A DNA stretch of 13,023 nucleotides from Actinomycetes bacterium (GCA_025350775.1 JANXXF010000036.1:1-13023), one strand, 5' to 3'. Positions 1 through 7,555 are shown, numbered from the stretch's first letter. Made by a program: numbers and translations. The notes: generated by a model from the letters alone, not told the origin.

Positions 1-1
1 C

Positions 2-355
2 ACCGCCGCGCCGCTCACCGGCACGCCGGCCCCGCAGGTCGAGGCCGGCTGGCTCGCCGAGCGCTGCCTGCTGCTGCCGCTCGACTTCGACGCGATGGTG
101 CAGCCGGCCGCGATTGCCGCCTGCGATCTCGTCCTCTCCGACGACGTCAAGCAGTTCGACTACTACCGCGGCCTCGGCAGCTTCGCCGGCTGGCCCGCCC
201 CGGCCGCGGGCGTGGGGGAGCGCCTCCACGACGACGAGCGCCCGCCGCGCGTCGCCTGCGTCAACCTCGGCATCGGCGCGCTCGACGCCGCGTTCGCCGC
301 CGCCATCGTCGCCACCGGCCGCTCCGCCGGCGCCGGGACGCTGCTGCCGCTCTGA
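2..355 (+). CDS. Ornithine cyclodeaminase/mu-crystallin family protein, C-terminal part (5' end outside window)
   Basis: About 117 codons are visible, read from base 2 and ending at TGA 353-355; the start lies upstream of the window. The tail contains a VNLGIGALDAAFA segment followed by IVATGRSAGAGTLLPL. This resembles the C-terminal end of the ornithine cyclodeaminase/mu-crystallin family, in which a 'GxAxxDxxxAxxxYxxA' helix precedes a short hydrophobic end. Family members are NAD(P)-dependent enzymes that deaminate ornithine, reduce cyclic imines or act as amino acid dehydrogenases. The nucleotide-binding domain is not in the window, so substrate cannot be judged. The stop codon overlaps the start of the next gene by one base, which implies translational coupling and a shared message. 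Family assignment is moderately sure; the reaction is unknown. Confidence 0.7.
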   Translation, partial: TAAPLTGTPAPQVEAGWLAERCLLLPLDFDAMVQPAAIAACDLVLSDDVKQFDYYRGLGSFAGWPAPAAGVGERLHDDERPPRVACVNLGIGALDAAFAAAIVATGRSAGAGTLLPL

Positions 356-1128
356 TGGCCGTCGACCGGCTCTACACGTTCTCGCTGGGCGACCTGCCCG
401 TGCCGCTCGAGCTGATGGTGCCCGGCTGGGACCCGGCCGACCTCGGGCCGCTGCCGATGGGGACGATGCTCGCGCACGCGCCCGAGGGCTGGTTCATGTT
501 CGACGTCGGGCTGGCCGCGGAGTTCCGCGAGGAGGCCGTGCACGGGCCGCTGTTCGTGTGGGGGCCGCCGCGGCTGCGCGGCGACGGCGACCCGCTGCTC
601 GACGCGCTCGCGGCCTGCGGCGTTAGCCCGGACGAGATCGCGGCCGTCGTGCTCAGCCACCTGCACAACGACCACACGGGTGGCCTGCGCCACTTCGCGG
701 GCGGCCACACGCCGGTGCTCATCCAGCAGGCCGAGCTCGACCATGTTGCGAGCGGCAACGGCGGCGCGTTCGTCCGGCCGTCCGACTGGGAGCCGTACGA
801 CCTCGCGTGGCGGCCGCTGCACGGCGCGACGACGATCGCCAGCGGCATCGAGGCGATCCCCAGTCCGGGCCACACGCCGGGGCACCAGTCGTTTCTGCTG
901 ACACTCGCGAGCGGCGACCGCCTGCTCTTCGCCTACGACGCGGTGCCCAGCCGTCACAACATCGAGCTGGACGTCGTCACCACCATCGTCGCCTGCGAGC
1001 CGGCAGTGGCCCGCGACACCCAGGACATGCTCGTGCGCCGCGCACGTGACGCCTCGGCGCGGCTCGTCCCGGGCCACTGCCGGGAGACCTGGGCGACGTT
1101 ACCCGAGCCGCCGGCGTATGTCTCGTAG
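355..1128 (+). CDS. AiiA-like metallo-beta-lactamase-fold hydrolase (lactonase type)
   Basis: This 257-aa protein is close to the roughly 250 aa of AiiA-type N-acyl-homoserine lactonases. The zinc motif SHLHNDH gives His102, His104, Asp106 and His107. A GHTPGH motif supplies His177, Asp195 in AYDA is the likely bridging aspartate, and His241 in VPGH is the last ligand. This full set and its spacing match the dinuclear zinc site of AiiA and its relatives. No signal peptide is seen, so it is probably cytoplasmic. ATG overlaps the stop of the upstream cyclodeaminase-family gene (TGATG), and no strong Shine-Dalgarno is visible, consistent with coupled translation. It probably opens a lactone ring or hydrolyses a related ester. 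Quorum-signal degradation is only one possibility, as many relatives act on other lactones. Confidence 0.85.
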   Translation: MAVDRLYTFSLGDLPVPLELMVPGWDPADLGPLPMGTMLAHAPEGWFMFDVGLAAEFREEAVHGPLFVWGPPRLRGDGDPLLDALAACGVSPDEIAAVVLSHLHNDHTGGLRHFAGGHTPVLIQQAELDHVASGNGGAFVRPSDWEPYDLAWRPLHGATTIASGIEAIPSPGHTPGHQSFLLTLASGDRLLFAYDAVPSRHNIELDVVTTIVACEPAVARDTQDMLVRRARDASARLVPGHCRETWATLPEPPAYVS

Positions 1129-1197
1129 CGGCCCCGGCCGCTGTTTCCGACGAGACAAAATACTGGCGGCTGCTGGTAAATAGTCGCCGAATCGGTC

Positions 1198-1203
1198 TAG
1201 ACT
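1198..1203 (+). promoter_or_regulatory. Candidate -10 box for the 109-aa protein/methyltransferase operon
   Basis: TAGACT fits TAnnnT and lies about 50 bases before the ATG at 1253, so the message would carry a leader with a Shine-Dalgarno. The only -35 match at suitable spacing, TGGTAA at 1174-1179, is poor. AATACT at 1159-1164 is an alternative. The 124-base gap 1129-1252 holds no other gene that I can see. Confidence 0.25.
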
Positions 1204-1252
1204 GCGCCGTGCACCACTCACTGTCGTCCGACGAAGCGAGGAGCAGCTCTTC

Positions 1253-1582
1253 ATGCTGAAGCGCGCCCGCGGCGCCCGCCCGTACTACTTCGAGAACCCC
1301 GACATCGACCGGCTCATGACGATCGTCATGTCGGTGCTCGAAGAGGTCTCGGTCACGCGCGAGCGGCTCGACACGATCGAGCGCCTGCTCGATGCGAAGG
1401 GCACCATCTCCCGCGCCGACATCGACGCCTACCTCCCCGGCGAGCTGTCCGACGAGGAGCGCGAGGCGAAGCGCCAGCAGATGCTCGCACGTGTGCTGCG
1501 CATTGTCATCGAGGAGCCGAAGATCCTGGCTGAGAAGGCGGCTGGCGGCTCCTACGATGAGCTTGTCCGCGAAGTCTCCTGA
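1253..1582 (+). CDS. Small helical protein of unknown function, paired with a methyltransferase
   Basis: A 109-aa soluble protein that I do not recognise. It starts with a basic, tyrosine-containing stretch (MLKRARGARPYYFENP). Two predicted helical blocks follow: about residues 18-48, ending in ERLDTIERLLDAKG, and about residues 64-108, rich in Glu, Arg and Lys. It has no cysteine, signal peptide or membrane segment. The TIERLLDAKG-ISRADIDAY stretch weakly recalls the N-terminal helix of nitrile hydratase alpha subunits, but nothing else supports that link. The start is well set: AGGAG at 1239-1243 lies 9 bases before ATG. Only 34 bases separate it from the methyltransferase, so the two are very likely one operon. 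It could be a partner subunit, an adaptor or a substrate of that enzyme. Confidence 0.8.
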   Translation: MLKRARGARPYYFENPDIDRLMTIVMSVLEEVSVTRERLDTIERLLDAKGTISRADIDAYLPGELSDEEREAKRQQMLARVLRIVIEEPKILAEKAAGGSYDELVREVS

Positions 1583-1616
1583 CCCCTCCCGCAGCATCAG
1601 CTGAAAGGACGCCACG

Positions 1617-2753
1617 ATGATCGACGAGCAGACACGGCATCCGCTTTTGCCGGAGCAGGATCACGACGAGCTGGCGCGGCAGAACTTCGCGCGGTCGTTC
1701 AAGCGGGTCATCTTCAACGAGATCACCCCGGGCATCAAGGACGTCTGGGAGTACCGCGTCGGCCCGGCGTTCGAGGCCGCCGAGGGCCGCGCGCCGGCCG
1801 ACCGGCACGAGGTGCGCAAGGTGATGATGAAGGACCCGCAGGTGAAGCTGTGGAGCTCGCTGCGGCGGGTCAGCCAGGAGCTGCTGTGGGATGCCGTGGC
1901 CGAGAACGTCGAGCGTCAGGCCGACGAGCTCGTCGAGAAGGCGCGGAGGATGGAGGGCGGCGGCACGCTGACGCTCGACCCGTCGGTCGAGGCGCCCCGC
2001 TACATCAGCGCCGTCGACATCCACCTGATGCCGACCGGCTACTGGTCGGACACGCGTGAGGACGACGTCGTCTCGTGCGCGCTGTTCGACCGCGGCGTGT
2101 ATGTCTACGCGGCGGGCCAGCTCGGCACGCTCAACGAGGGCTACGGCACGACCATCGTCGACAACTTCCTCCGCGCCGAGTACCCCGACTTCGCGCCGCG
2201 GCGTATCCTCGATGTCGGCTGCACCGCCGGCGGCTCGATGCTCGCCTTCATCGACGCGTACCCGGACGCCGAGGTGCACGGCATCGACATCGGCGCGCCG
2301 GTGCTCCGGTACGGCCACGCCCGCATGAAGGGCCTCGACCGGGTGGCGCACTTCCACCAGATGAACGGCGAGGCGATGTCGTTCCCGGACGGCCATTTCG
2401 ATGTCGTCTTCTCGACGATCCTGATGCACGAGACCGCCCGTGCCGCCCTGCGCAACATCTTTGCGGAGAGCTTTCGCACGCTCGCGCCGGGCGGCCTGAT
2501 GATCCATGCCGAGTTCCCGCAGTACGAGGGCCTCGACGCGTTCACCCAGTTCATGCTCGACTGGGACACGTACAACAACAACGAGCCCTTCTGGGGCGCG
2601 ATGCACGACACCGACCTCGAGGCGCTCGCCGTCTCGGTCGGCTTCGACCGCGACAGGGTGCGCACCGTGTACGTGCCCGCCGGCCGCCAGTTGCAGACCG
2701 GTGCGAAGAAGGGCGGCGGCGGCCGCCTCGCGCTGACCGTCGCGCAGCGCTGA
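1617..2753 (+). CDS. Class I SAM-dependent methyltransferase with an uncharacterised N-terminal domain
   Basis: A 378-aa protein. The C-terminal half is a Rossmann methyltransferase domain. Motif I is ILDVGCTAGGS (about residues 197-207), the acidic end of strand 2 is in HGIDIG (Asp224), motif post-II is FPDGHFDVVFSTILMHE (about 256-271), and LAPGGLMIHAEF (289-300) precedes the C-terminal lobe. The usual DxGCGxG glycine loop reads CTAGG here, a mild variation. Residues 1 to about 180 form an added helical domain rich in charged residues that I cannot assign; it may bind the substrate or the 109-aa partner. The start ATG has GAAAGGA at 1603-1609, 7 bases upstream. The gene is second in a two-gene unit and converges on the XRE-cupin gene. 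The methyl acceptor is unknown. Confidence 0.88.
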   Translation: MIDEQTRHPLLPEQDHDELARQNFARSFKRVIFNEITPGIKDVWEYRVGPAFEAAEGRAPADRHEVRKVMMKDPQVKLWSSLRRVSQELLWDAVAENVERQADELVEKARRMEGGGTLTLDPSVEAPRYISAVDIHLMPTGYWSDTREDDVVSCALFDRGVYVYAAGQLGTLNEGYGTTIVDNFLRAEYPDFAPRRILDVGCTAGGSMLAFIDAYPDAEVHGIDIGAPVLRYGHARMKGLDRVAHFHQMNGEAMSFPDGHFDVVFSTILMHETARAALRNIFAESFRTLAPGGLMIHAEFPQYEGLDAFTQFMLDWDTYNNNEPFWGAMHDTDLEALAVSVGFDRDRVRTVYVPAGRQLQTGAKKGGGGRLALTVAQR

Positions 2754-2761
2754 CCGTCGTT

Positions 2762-2778
2762 CGGGCGTGGCGCGCCCG
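2762..2778. terminator. GC hairpin between convergent genes
   Basis: CGGGCG and CGCCCG form a perfect 6-bp stem around a 5-base loop (TGGCG), inside the 37-base gap between the ends of the methyltransferase and XRE-cupin genes. No T-tract follows on either strand, so it is at best a weak bidirectional terminator. Confidence 0.35.
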
Positions 2779-2790
2779 GCTCGCGGCGCC

Positions 2791-3345
2791 TCAGACGCTG
2801 TCAGGCCGGGCGATCACGCCGAGCAGGCGCGCGGTGCCCTGGCCGGCGTTGCGGTACGTGCGGCGGGCCGTGCTGCGGATGTACGCGGTATCGCCAGGGG
2901 CGAGCTCGACCGCGTCGCCGCCCTCCAGCTCGATGCCGACGCGGCCGTCGAGGACGTAGATGAACGCCTCGCCCTCGTACGGGGTCGGCTCCGACATGCC
3001 GCCGCCCTCGCTGTACTCGGCGACGAACGGCGTCATGTGCCGGTCGCCATCGCGGCTGAGCAGGAGCAGATCGAGCCCCTCTCCGCCCGAGACGAGATGG
3101 ACGTACTCGTCGCGGCGCACGACATCGATCTCCGCCTGCCGCCTCTCGGGAAAGAGCGTCGCCAGCCCGACTCCGTAGAACTCGATCAGGCGGACGAGCC
3201 GGCCGATGGCGATGTCGGAGCGGCCGTTCTCGACGAGCGACAGGAACGACGCGGAGATGTCCGTGCGCTCGGCGACTTCGGCGATCGAGTGGCCGCGTTC
3301 GCTGCGCAAGGCGCGGAGCTTGGTACCGAGTTCGGGCTGCGTCAT
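2791..3345 (-). CDS. XRE-cupin transcriptional regulator
   Basis: A 184-aa regulator with an N-terminal XRE/Cro helix-turn-helix (about residues 7-62; the key stretch SIAEVAERTDISASFLSLVE covers the recognition helices). A C-terminal cupin domain spans about 105-180, with EGEAFIYVLDGRVGIEL and LAPGDTAYIRSTARRTYRN forming the two barrel motifs. Regulators of this build bind DNA with the N-terminus and sense a small molecule in the cupin barrel; many control amine or amino acid catabolism. I chose ATG at 3345, because upstream residues look non-coding and the HTH begins near residue 7. An in-frame GTG nine bases further out is possible. No clear Shine-Dalgarno precedes it, so the leader is probably very short. 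It diverges from the secreted repeat protein gene across about 80 bases and could control either side. Confidence 0.88.
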   Translation of the reverse strand: MTQPELGTKLRALRSERGHSIAEVAERTDISASFLSLVENGRSDIAIGRLVRLIEFYGVGLATLFPERRQAEIDVVRRDEYVHLVSGGEGLDLLLLSRDGDRHMTPFVAEYSEGGGMSEPTPYEGEAFIYVLDGRVGIELEGGDAVELAPGDTAYIRSTARRTYRNAGQGTARLLGVIARPDSV

Positions 3346-3356
3346 GGCGGGCACAG

Positions 3357-3362
3357 ATCCTA
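3357..3362 (-). promoter_or_regulatory. Candidate -10 box of the XRE-cupin gene
   Basis: On the minus strand TAGGAT lies 11 bases before the ATG at 3345. If transcription starts about 6 bases after the hexamer, the leader would be only about 5 bases, with no Shine-Dalgarno. This is nearly leaderless and weaker than the six exact cases elsewhere in the window. Confidence 0.35.
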
Positions 3363-3412
3363 AACCGATTCTGCTGACCCGCGCTCGGGGTCGCGGCTGG
3401 GATCCGGCAGCG

Positions 3413-3418
3413 CATACT
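3413..3418 (+). promoter_or_regulatory. -10 box of a probably leaderless promoter for the secreted Cys-rich protein
   Basis: CATACT ends 6 bases before GTG 3425, where transcription would be expected to start. There is no Shine-Dalgarno before that GTG and no clear -35 by eye. The same spacing recurs at five other starts in the window, which supports this call and the chosen start. Confidence 0.5.
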
Positions 3419-3424
3419 GTCGAG

Positions 3425-4597
3425 GTGCTTCGCCTGCTCACCGTTGTCGCCGTTGCCGTTGCCGCAGCGCTCGGCGTGGCGCTCCCGGCGCGGGCAGCGG
3501 CGCCCCTGCAGGTACCTGCCGCGAAGCTCGACTTCTCGGGCGTGGGCCTGTGCGAGGAGGCCGGCGGCGGGCAGGCGGTGCGGGTCTGCTACCAGCGGAA
3601 GCTGCTCGCGCTGATCGAGGCGTCGCGCGACCCGGCCGGAGCGCTGCCGCAGGTCGATCTGTACGCGCACTCGGTGGGTGGGGCACTCGACCAGGAGTGC
3701 CACATTCTGATGCACTGGGTGGGCCGCCAGTACGGCGTGGACGAGCGCGTCGGCTTCGCCGGGCTGCAGGACCTGCTGCCCCGCTCGAACGACGCCGGCT
3801 GCTCGGCCGGGTTCGCGCACGGGCTGATCAGCTCGCTCGGCAAGGATCTGCTCGACCAGGGCCCGAAAGGCGCGCTGGCGGCGTGCCGCGCCGCGACCAC
3901 CCGCTACCGGCGCTACTCGTGCGTCCACGGCCTCGGCCACGCGTACATGCGCGCCTACGACGAGACCCTCGAGCCGACGCTGGCCGCGTGCAAGGCGCTC
4001 GGCCCGGCGGATGCCGCCGACTGTGCCGCCGGTGCCTTCCACGACTACTGGCTCGCCCTGCAGGGCGCCGACCGGGCGAAGTACCCGGGGCAGCCGATCA
4101 GCTCGCCGCGCGCCCTCTGCGCACGCCAGCCGGCGTGGGCGGTGCGCGGCTGCTGGTACCGGGCGCTGCTGGAGCACCCACCCGTGAAGATCCCGGATCG
4201 CGCCCGTGACCTGCCGTCCCTGTGCGCGGGCCTGGCGAAGCTGCAGCGTGCCGGCTGCGTCGCCGGCGCGATGGTCGTCTGGGGCGATGACCCGTTTCGC
4301 CAGCTCGCCGGCTGCGCCGCGCTGGCGGCGGCAGCGGACGCGGTGGCGTGTGTGCGCGGCGTGAAGGGGCAGGTGCTGGCCGGGCACCCGGTCGCCGATC
4401 TCGTGCGCCTCGTCGCAGGGTGCACGGCCTTCACGGTGGCTGCGCGCGAGCCGTGCGCGCGCTGGCTCGGCACCGAGCTCCAGGTCGTCACCGACGGCAG
4501 CTTCCTCGCCGAGGGCTGCGCGGCGACGGGCGCCCTGGCGGCAGCCTGCGCAGCGGGCGCGCGCGCCAGCGAGGGAGCCCTCGAGACCTTCTCCTAG
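3425..4597 (+). CDS. Secreted Cys-rich repeat protein with His motifs, unknown function
   Basis: A 390-aa protein that I do not recognise. GTG 3425 gives a clean signal peptide: Leu/Val/Ala core at residues 2-20, then LPARA with cleavage near residue 24 or 26. The longer reading upstream overlaps the divergent regulator and places the hydrophobic stretch internally, so I rejected it. The mature part holds 18 cysteines in about nine units, mostly C-x(10-11)-C-x2-G, for example C154/C166, C189/C200 and later pairs. This suggests a helical-repeat protein with one disulfide per repeat, in concept like Sel1-type Cys-rich proteins. The first units also carry His next to the second Cys: CHILMH (92-97), C126-x5-H132, CVHGLGH (166-172) and C200-x5-H206. 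These may bind metal. The later units lack these histidines. It converges on the GMC genes with a 14-base gap. Confidence 0.8.
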   Translation: MLRLLTVVAVAVAAALGVALPARAAAPLQVPAAKLDFSGVGLCEEAGGGQAVRVCYQRKLLALIEASRDPAGALPQVDLYAHSVGGALDQECHILMHWVGRQYGVDERVGFAGLQDLLPRSNDAGCSAGFAHGLISSLGKDLLDQGPKGALAACRAATTRYRRYSCVHGLGHAYMRAYDETLEPTLAACKALGPADAADCAAGAFHDYWLALQGADRAKYPGQPISSPRALCARQPAWAVRGCWYRALLEHPPVKIPDRARDLPSLCAGLAKLQRAGCVAGAMVVWGDDPFRQLAGCAALAAAADAVACVRGVKGQVLAGHPVADLVRLVAGCTAFTVAAREPCARWLGTELQVVTDGSFLAEGCAATGALAAACAAGARASEGALETFS

Positions 4598-4611
4598 CCG
4601 CCCGGGCCGAC

Positions 4612-6045
4612 TCAGGCCGCGCGCGGCGTCGCACCGAGCTTGCGCGCGGCCACCTCGCCGATCATCAGGCAGGTGAGGTTCGTGTTGTTCGAGATCTGCG
4701 CGGGGAACACGCTCGCGTCGGCGACCAGCAGCCCGTCGATCCCGAGCACGCGCAGGTCGTCGTCGACGACGGTGCCGATGGCGGCGGTGCCGGCGGGGTG
4801 GTAGCTCGTGCCGATGCGCTCGGCGACGATCTCCGCGTAGGGGCGGCCGGCGTCGAGGAACGTCGAGCCACGGAACTGCTCGGTTGCGAGCAGCTCGTGG
4901 ACGAGCGTCTCGGCCGAGCGGTGGCCCTCGGTGTCGTAGCGGTGGTTGATGATCGGCGCCGCGGCCGGGTCGGTCGAGCGCAGCCGCAGCGGGCCGCCGG
5001 CGTTGTCGGTGGTTGTCACGAAGCCGAAGGTGCAGAGGCCCGCCGCCTCGTCCATGGTGGTGGCCACGCCGAGCCAGTCGTTGCCCTGGTGGCGCGCCAT
5101 CACGGCGGCCCCGGGGCCGCGCATGTCGGCGAGCTCGTGGTTCACGAAGTACCAGTAGAGGGCGGCATGATCGAGCAGGCGCTCGCCCACCGGAAGGTCG
5201 GCGACGACGGCGATGCCGTGCTCGCGCAGGTGGGCCGCCGGCCCGATGCCCGAGCGCATGAGCAGCGCCGGCGTCGCATACGCGCCGGCGCAGAGCACGA
5301 CCTGGTCGGCGCGGATGTCGCGGGCGACGCCGTCCGGGCCGATCGCGCGCACGCCGACGGCGCGACCGCCCTCGAGCAGGACGCGGTCGACCAGCGTCTC
5401 GGCGCGGATCGTCAGGTTGGCGCGACTGCGGGCCCGGCGGATCGTCGTGACGAGCGTGCCCTGGCGCACCTCGTTGATCCGGTTGAACTTCGTCGAGCCG
5501 ATGATGCCGTGCCAGGCGTCCGGGGCGTTGACGTCGTCGTGATCGCGGTAGCCGAAGCCCCGCAGCGCGTCGGCAAACGCGTGCTGCACGGGCTGCCAGC
5601 CGCCGCTCGGATAGCGCTTGCACTGAATCTCGCGCTCGACCGCCTCGTAACAGGGGCGGACGGCGTCCCAGGCCCACGTGCCAGCGCCGGCGCCGGCGGC
5701 CGCCCAGCGGTCGAAGTCGAACGGTGCGGGGCGAATGAACATCTGGGCGTTCGTCATCGACGAGCCACCGACGAGGCGGCCGCGCGGCAGGCGGATGCTG
5801 CGCGACCCGTTCTCGGGCGGCAGCGGCTCGCTTGCGTAGCCCCAATCGTAGTCGCCCACGAACATGTGCTGGAGCTGGTGGCCCGCCGAGTAGAAGCCGG
5901 GCAGCAGCTCGAGGTCGTCGGGGAAGTCCGGCCCCGCCTCGAGCAGGAGGACGCGCCGCGACGGGTCGTCGCTGAGGCGCGGCGCGAGGATGCCGCCGCC
6001 CGACCCGGCGCCGACCACGACTGCGTCGAAGTGCTCTCTGGTCAC
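4612..6045 (-). CDS. GMC-family FAD-dependent oxidoreductase (downstream copy)
   Basis: A 477-aa glucose-methanol-choline family flavoenzyme, shorter than the roughly 550 aa of typical choline dehydrogenases. The dinucleotide-binding loop is VVGAGSGGG (about residues 10-18), with the FAD-ribose acidic residue in LLLEAG. The GMC signature PRGRLVGGSSMTNAQMF lies near residue 86-102. The active-site histidine is His416 in GTSYHPAGT, paired with the asparagine in SNNTN (452-456). The start is GTG 6045, with GAGAG at 6055-6059, 9 bases away. Only 12 bases separate it from the end of the other copy, so both are probably co-transcribed from the 7485 side. It is presumably cytoplasmic, as no signal peptide is seen. 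The family oxidises an alcohol carbon to an aldehyde or ketone; the substrate cannot be told from sequence. Confidence 0.92.
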   Translation of the reverse strand: MTREHFDAVVVGAGSGGGILAPRLSDDPSRRVLLLEAGPDFPDDLELLPGFYSAGHQLQHMFVGDYDWGYASEPLPPENGSRSIRLPRGRLVGGSSMTNAQMFIRPAPFDFDRWAAAGAGAGTWAWDAVRPCYEAVEREIQCKRYPSGGWQPVQHAFADALRGFGYRDHDDVNAPDAWHGIIGSTKFNRINEVRQGTLVTTIRRARSRANLTIRAETLVDRVLLEGGRAVGVRAIGPDGVARDIRADQVVLCAGAYATPALLMRSGIGPAAHLREHGIAVVADLPVGERLLDHAALYWYFVNHELADMRGPGAAVMARHQGNDWLGVATTMDEAAGLCTFGFVTTTDNAGGPLRLRSTDPAAAPIINHRYDTEGHRSAETLVHELLATEQFRGSTFLDAGRPYAEIVAERIGTSYHPAGTAAIGTVVDDDLRVLGIDGLLVADASVFPAQISNNTNLTCLMIGEVAARKLGATPRAA

Positions 6046-6057
6046 TGCGGGCTACTC

Positions 6058-7485
6058 TCAGTAGAGGCGCGGCGCCGCGCCCAGCTTGCGCGCGGCCACT
6101 TCGCCGATCATGTAGCAGGTGAGGTTCGTGTTGTTGGAGATCTGCGTCGGGAAGACGCTGGCGTCGGCGACCATCAGCCCGTCGATGCCGTGCACGCGCA
6201 GGTCGTTGTCGACCACGGCCCCGATCGGTGCGGTGCCGACGGGGTGATAGCACGTGCCGACGCGCTCGGCGACGATCTCCTCGAACGAGCGTCCGGCGTC
6301 GACGAACCGCGATCCCCTGAAAGCGTCGGTCGACAGCACCTCGTGCACGGCCTGCTCGGCCGAGCGCAGCTGCTCGACGTCGTAGCGGTGGTTGATGATC
6401 GGTGGCGCGGTCGGGTCACTTGAACGCAGCAGGAACGGCCCGCCAACATTGTCGCCGGTCGTCGCGAATGCCAGGCCGCACAGGCCCTGGGTCTCGTCGA
6501 GCGTGGTGACGACGCTCATCCAGTCGTTGTCGCGGTGCCGCGCGATGAGGGCGGTCGAGGGGCCGCGCATGTCGGCGAGCGCGTGGTTCTCGACGTACCA
6601 GTAGCAGACGGCATGGTCGAGCAGGCGCACGCCAACGGGCAGGTCGGCGACGGGGTCGATGCCGAGCGAGCGGAGGTGCGCAGCCGGCCCGATGCCGGAG
6701 CGCATCAGGATCGCCGGCGTGCCGTACGCGCCCGCGCACAGCACGACCCGGTCGGCGTGCGCGTCGCGCGCCTGCCCGTCGGGGCCGATCGTGCGCACGC
6801 CCACGGCGCGGCCACCCTCCAGCAGGACGCGGTCGACGAGGGTGTCGGGGCGGATCGTCAGGTTCTCGCGGTGGCGCGCCTTACGGATGGTGGTGACGAG
6901 CGTGCCCTGCCGCACCTCGTTGACGCGGTTGATCGGCGTCGCGCCGACCACGCCGTTCCAGCAGTCGGCCGCGTTCATGTCGTCGCGCTGCACGTAGTCG
7001 AGCCCGAGCAGCGCCTCCTCGTAGGCCAGCTGCAGCGGCTGCCAGCCGGAGCGCGCGTAGCGCTTCGCGTGGACCTCCCGCTCGACCGCCTCGTAGCAGG
7101 GCCGTACGGTGTCCCAGGTCCACTTCGTCGCGCCGGCGGCCTGCCAGCGGTCGAAGTCGAACGGCGCCGCGCGCACGAACATCTGCGCGTTCGCCATCGA
7201 CGAGCCGCCGACAAGGCGGCCGCGCGGCAGCCGGATCGTGCGCGAGCCGTTCTCGGGCGGCAGCGGCTCGCTGGAGTAGCCCCAGTCGTGGTCGCCGACA
7301 TACTGGTGCTGGAACTGGTGTCCGCCCGAGTAGAAGCCCGGCTGCAGCTCGAGCTCGTCCGGGAAGTCCGGGCCGGCTTCGAGCAGGAGCACGCGACGGG
7401 ACGGGTCGTCGGTCAGCCGAGGCGCGAGCACGCCGCCGCCCGATCCGGCACCCACCACGATGACGTCGAACTGCTCTCTCGGCAT
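6058..7485 (-). CDS. GMC-family FAD-dependent oxidoreductase (upstream copy)
   Basis: A 475-aa paralogue of the neighbouring GMC enzyme and first gene of the pair. By eye there are about 19 differences in the first 118 residues and 12 in the last 66, so the two copies are roughly four-fifths identical and clearly a tandem duplication. FAD loop VVGAGSGGG, signature PRGRLVGGSSMANAQMF, catalytic His414 in GTCYHPVGT and SNNTN are all intact. ATG 7485 has GGGAG at 7494-7498, 8 bases upstream, so this message has a leader. It is divergent from the amidohydrolase across 76 bases. I could not find a convincing promoter for it in that gap. The substrate is unknown; an alcohol released by a neighbouring hydrolase is possible but unproven. 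Confidence 0.92.
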   Translation of the reverse strand: MPREQFDVIVVGAGSGGGVLAPRLTDDPSRRVLLLEAGPDFPDELELQPGFYSGGHQFQHQYVGDHDWGYSSEPLPPENGSRTIRLPRGRLVGGSSMANAQMFVRAAPFDFDRWQAAGATKWTWDTVRPCYEAVEREVHAKRYARSGWQPLQLAYEEALLGLDYVQRDDMNAADCWNGVVGATPINRVNEVRQGTLVTTIRKARHRENLTIRPDTLVDRVLLEGGRAVGVRTIGPDGQARDAHADRVVLCAGAYGTPAILMRSGIGPAAHLRSLGIDPVADLPVGVRLLDHAVCYWYVENHALADMRGPSTALIARHRDNDWMSVVTTLDETQGLCGLAFATTGDNVGGPFLLRSSDPTAPPIINHRYDVEQLRSAEQAVHEVLSTDAFRGSRFVDAGRSFEEIVAERVGTCYHPVGTAPIGAVVDNDLRVHGIDGLMVADASVFPTQISNNTNLTCYMIGEVAARKLGAAPRLY

Positions 7486-7549
7486 TCCGTGCTCTCCCTG
7501 GTCGACTGTGGCTGCAAGCGTCGCACACCGCTCGTCGTCGCGGTGCGCC

Positions 7550-7555
7550 TATCCT
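7550..7555 (+). promoter_or_regulatory. -10 box of a probably leaderless promoter for the M20 amidohydrolase
   Basis: TATCCT ends 6 bases before ATG 7562. There is no Shine-Dalgarno between the box and the ATG, and no obvious -35. The box therefore also fixes the start codon of the amidohydrolase. Confidence 0.6.

Noticed and set aside
163..1077. A 304-codon minus-strand frame opposite the lactonase-like gene
   Set aside because: The plus-strand frame has a complete zinc-binding motif set; the reverse frame is low-complexity.
1506..2606. A 366-codon minus-strand frame opposite the methyltransferase
   Set aside because: The sense frame has clear methyltransferase motifs and a ribosome binding site; the antisense frame has neither.
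3206..3424. An N-terminal extension of the secreted protein to ATG 3206
   Set aside because: It overlaps the divergent regulator, puts the signal peptide internally and ignores the -10 box at 3413.
2801..6253. A 1150-codon open frame on the minus strand
   Set aside because: It crosses several well-supported genes on both strands, is dominated by Arg/Pro/Ala runs, and has no domain. It is a GC-rich shadow frame.
4348..6423. A 691-codon plus-strand frame opposite the GMC genes
   Set aside because: It is antisense to two clear GMC enzymes and repeats similar text for both copies, as expected for a shadow of duplicated genes.
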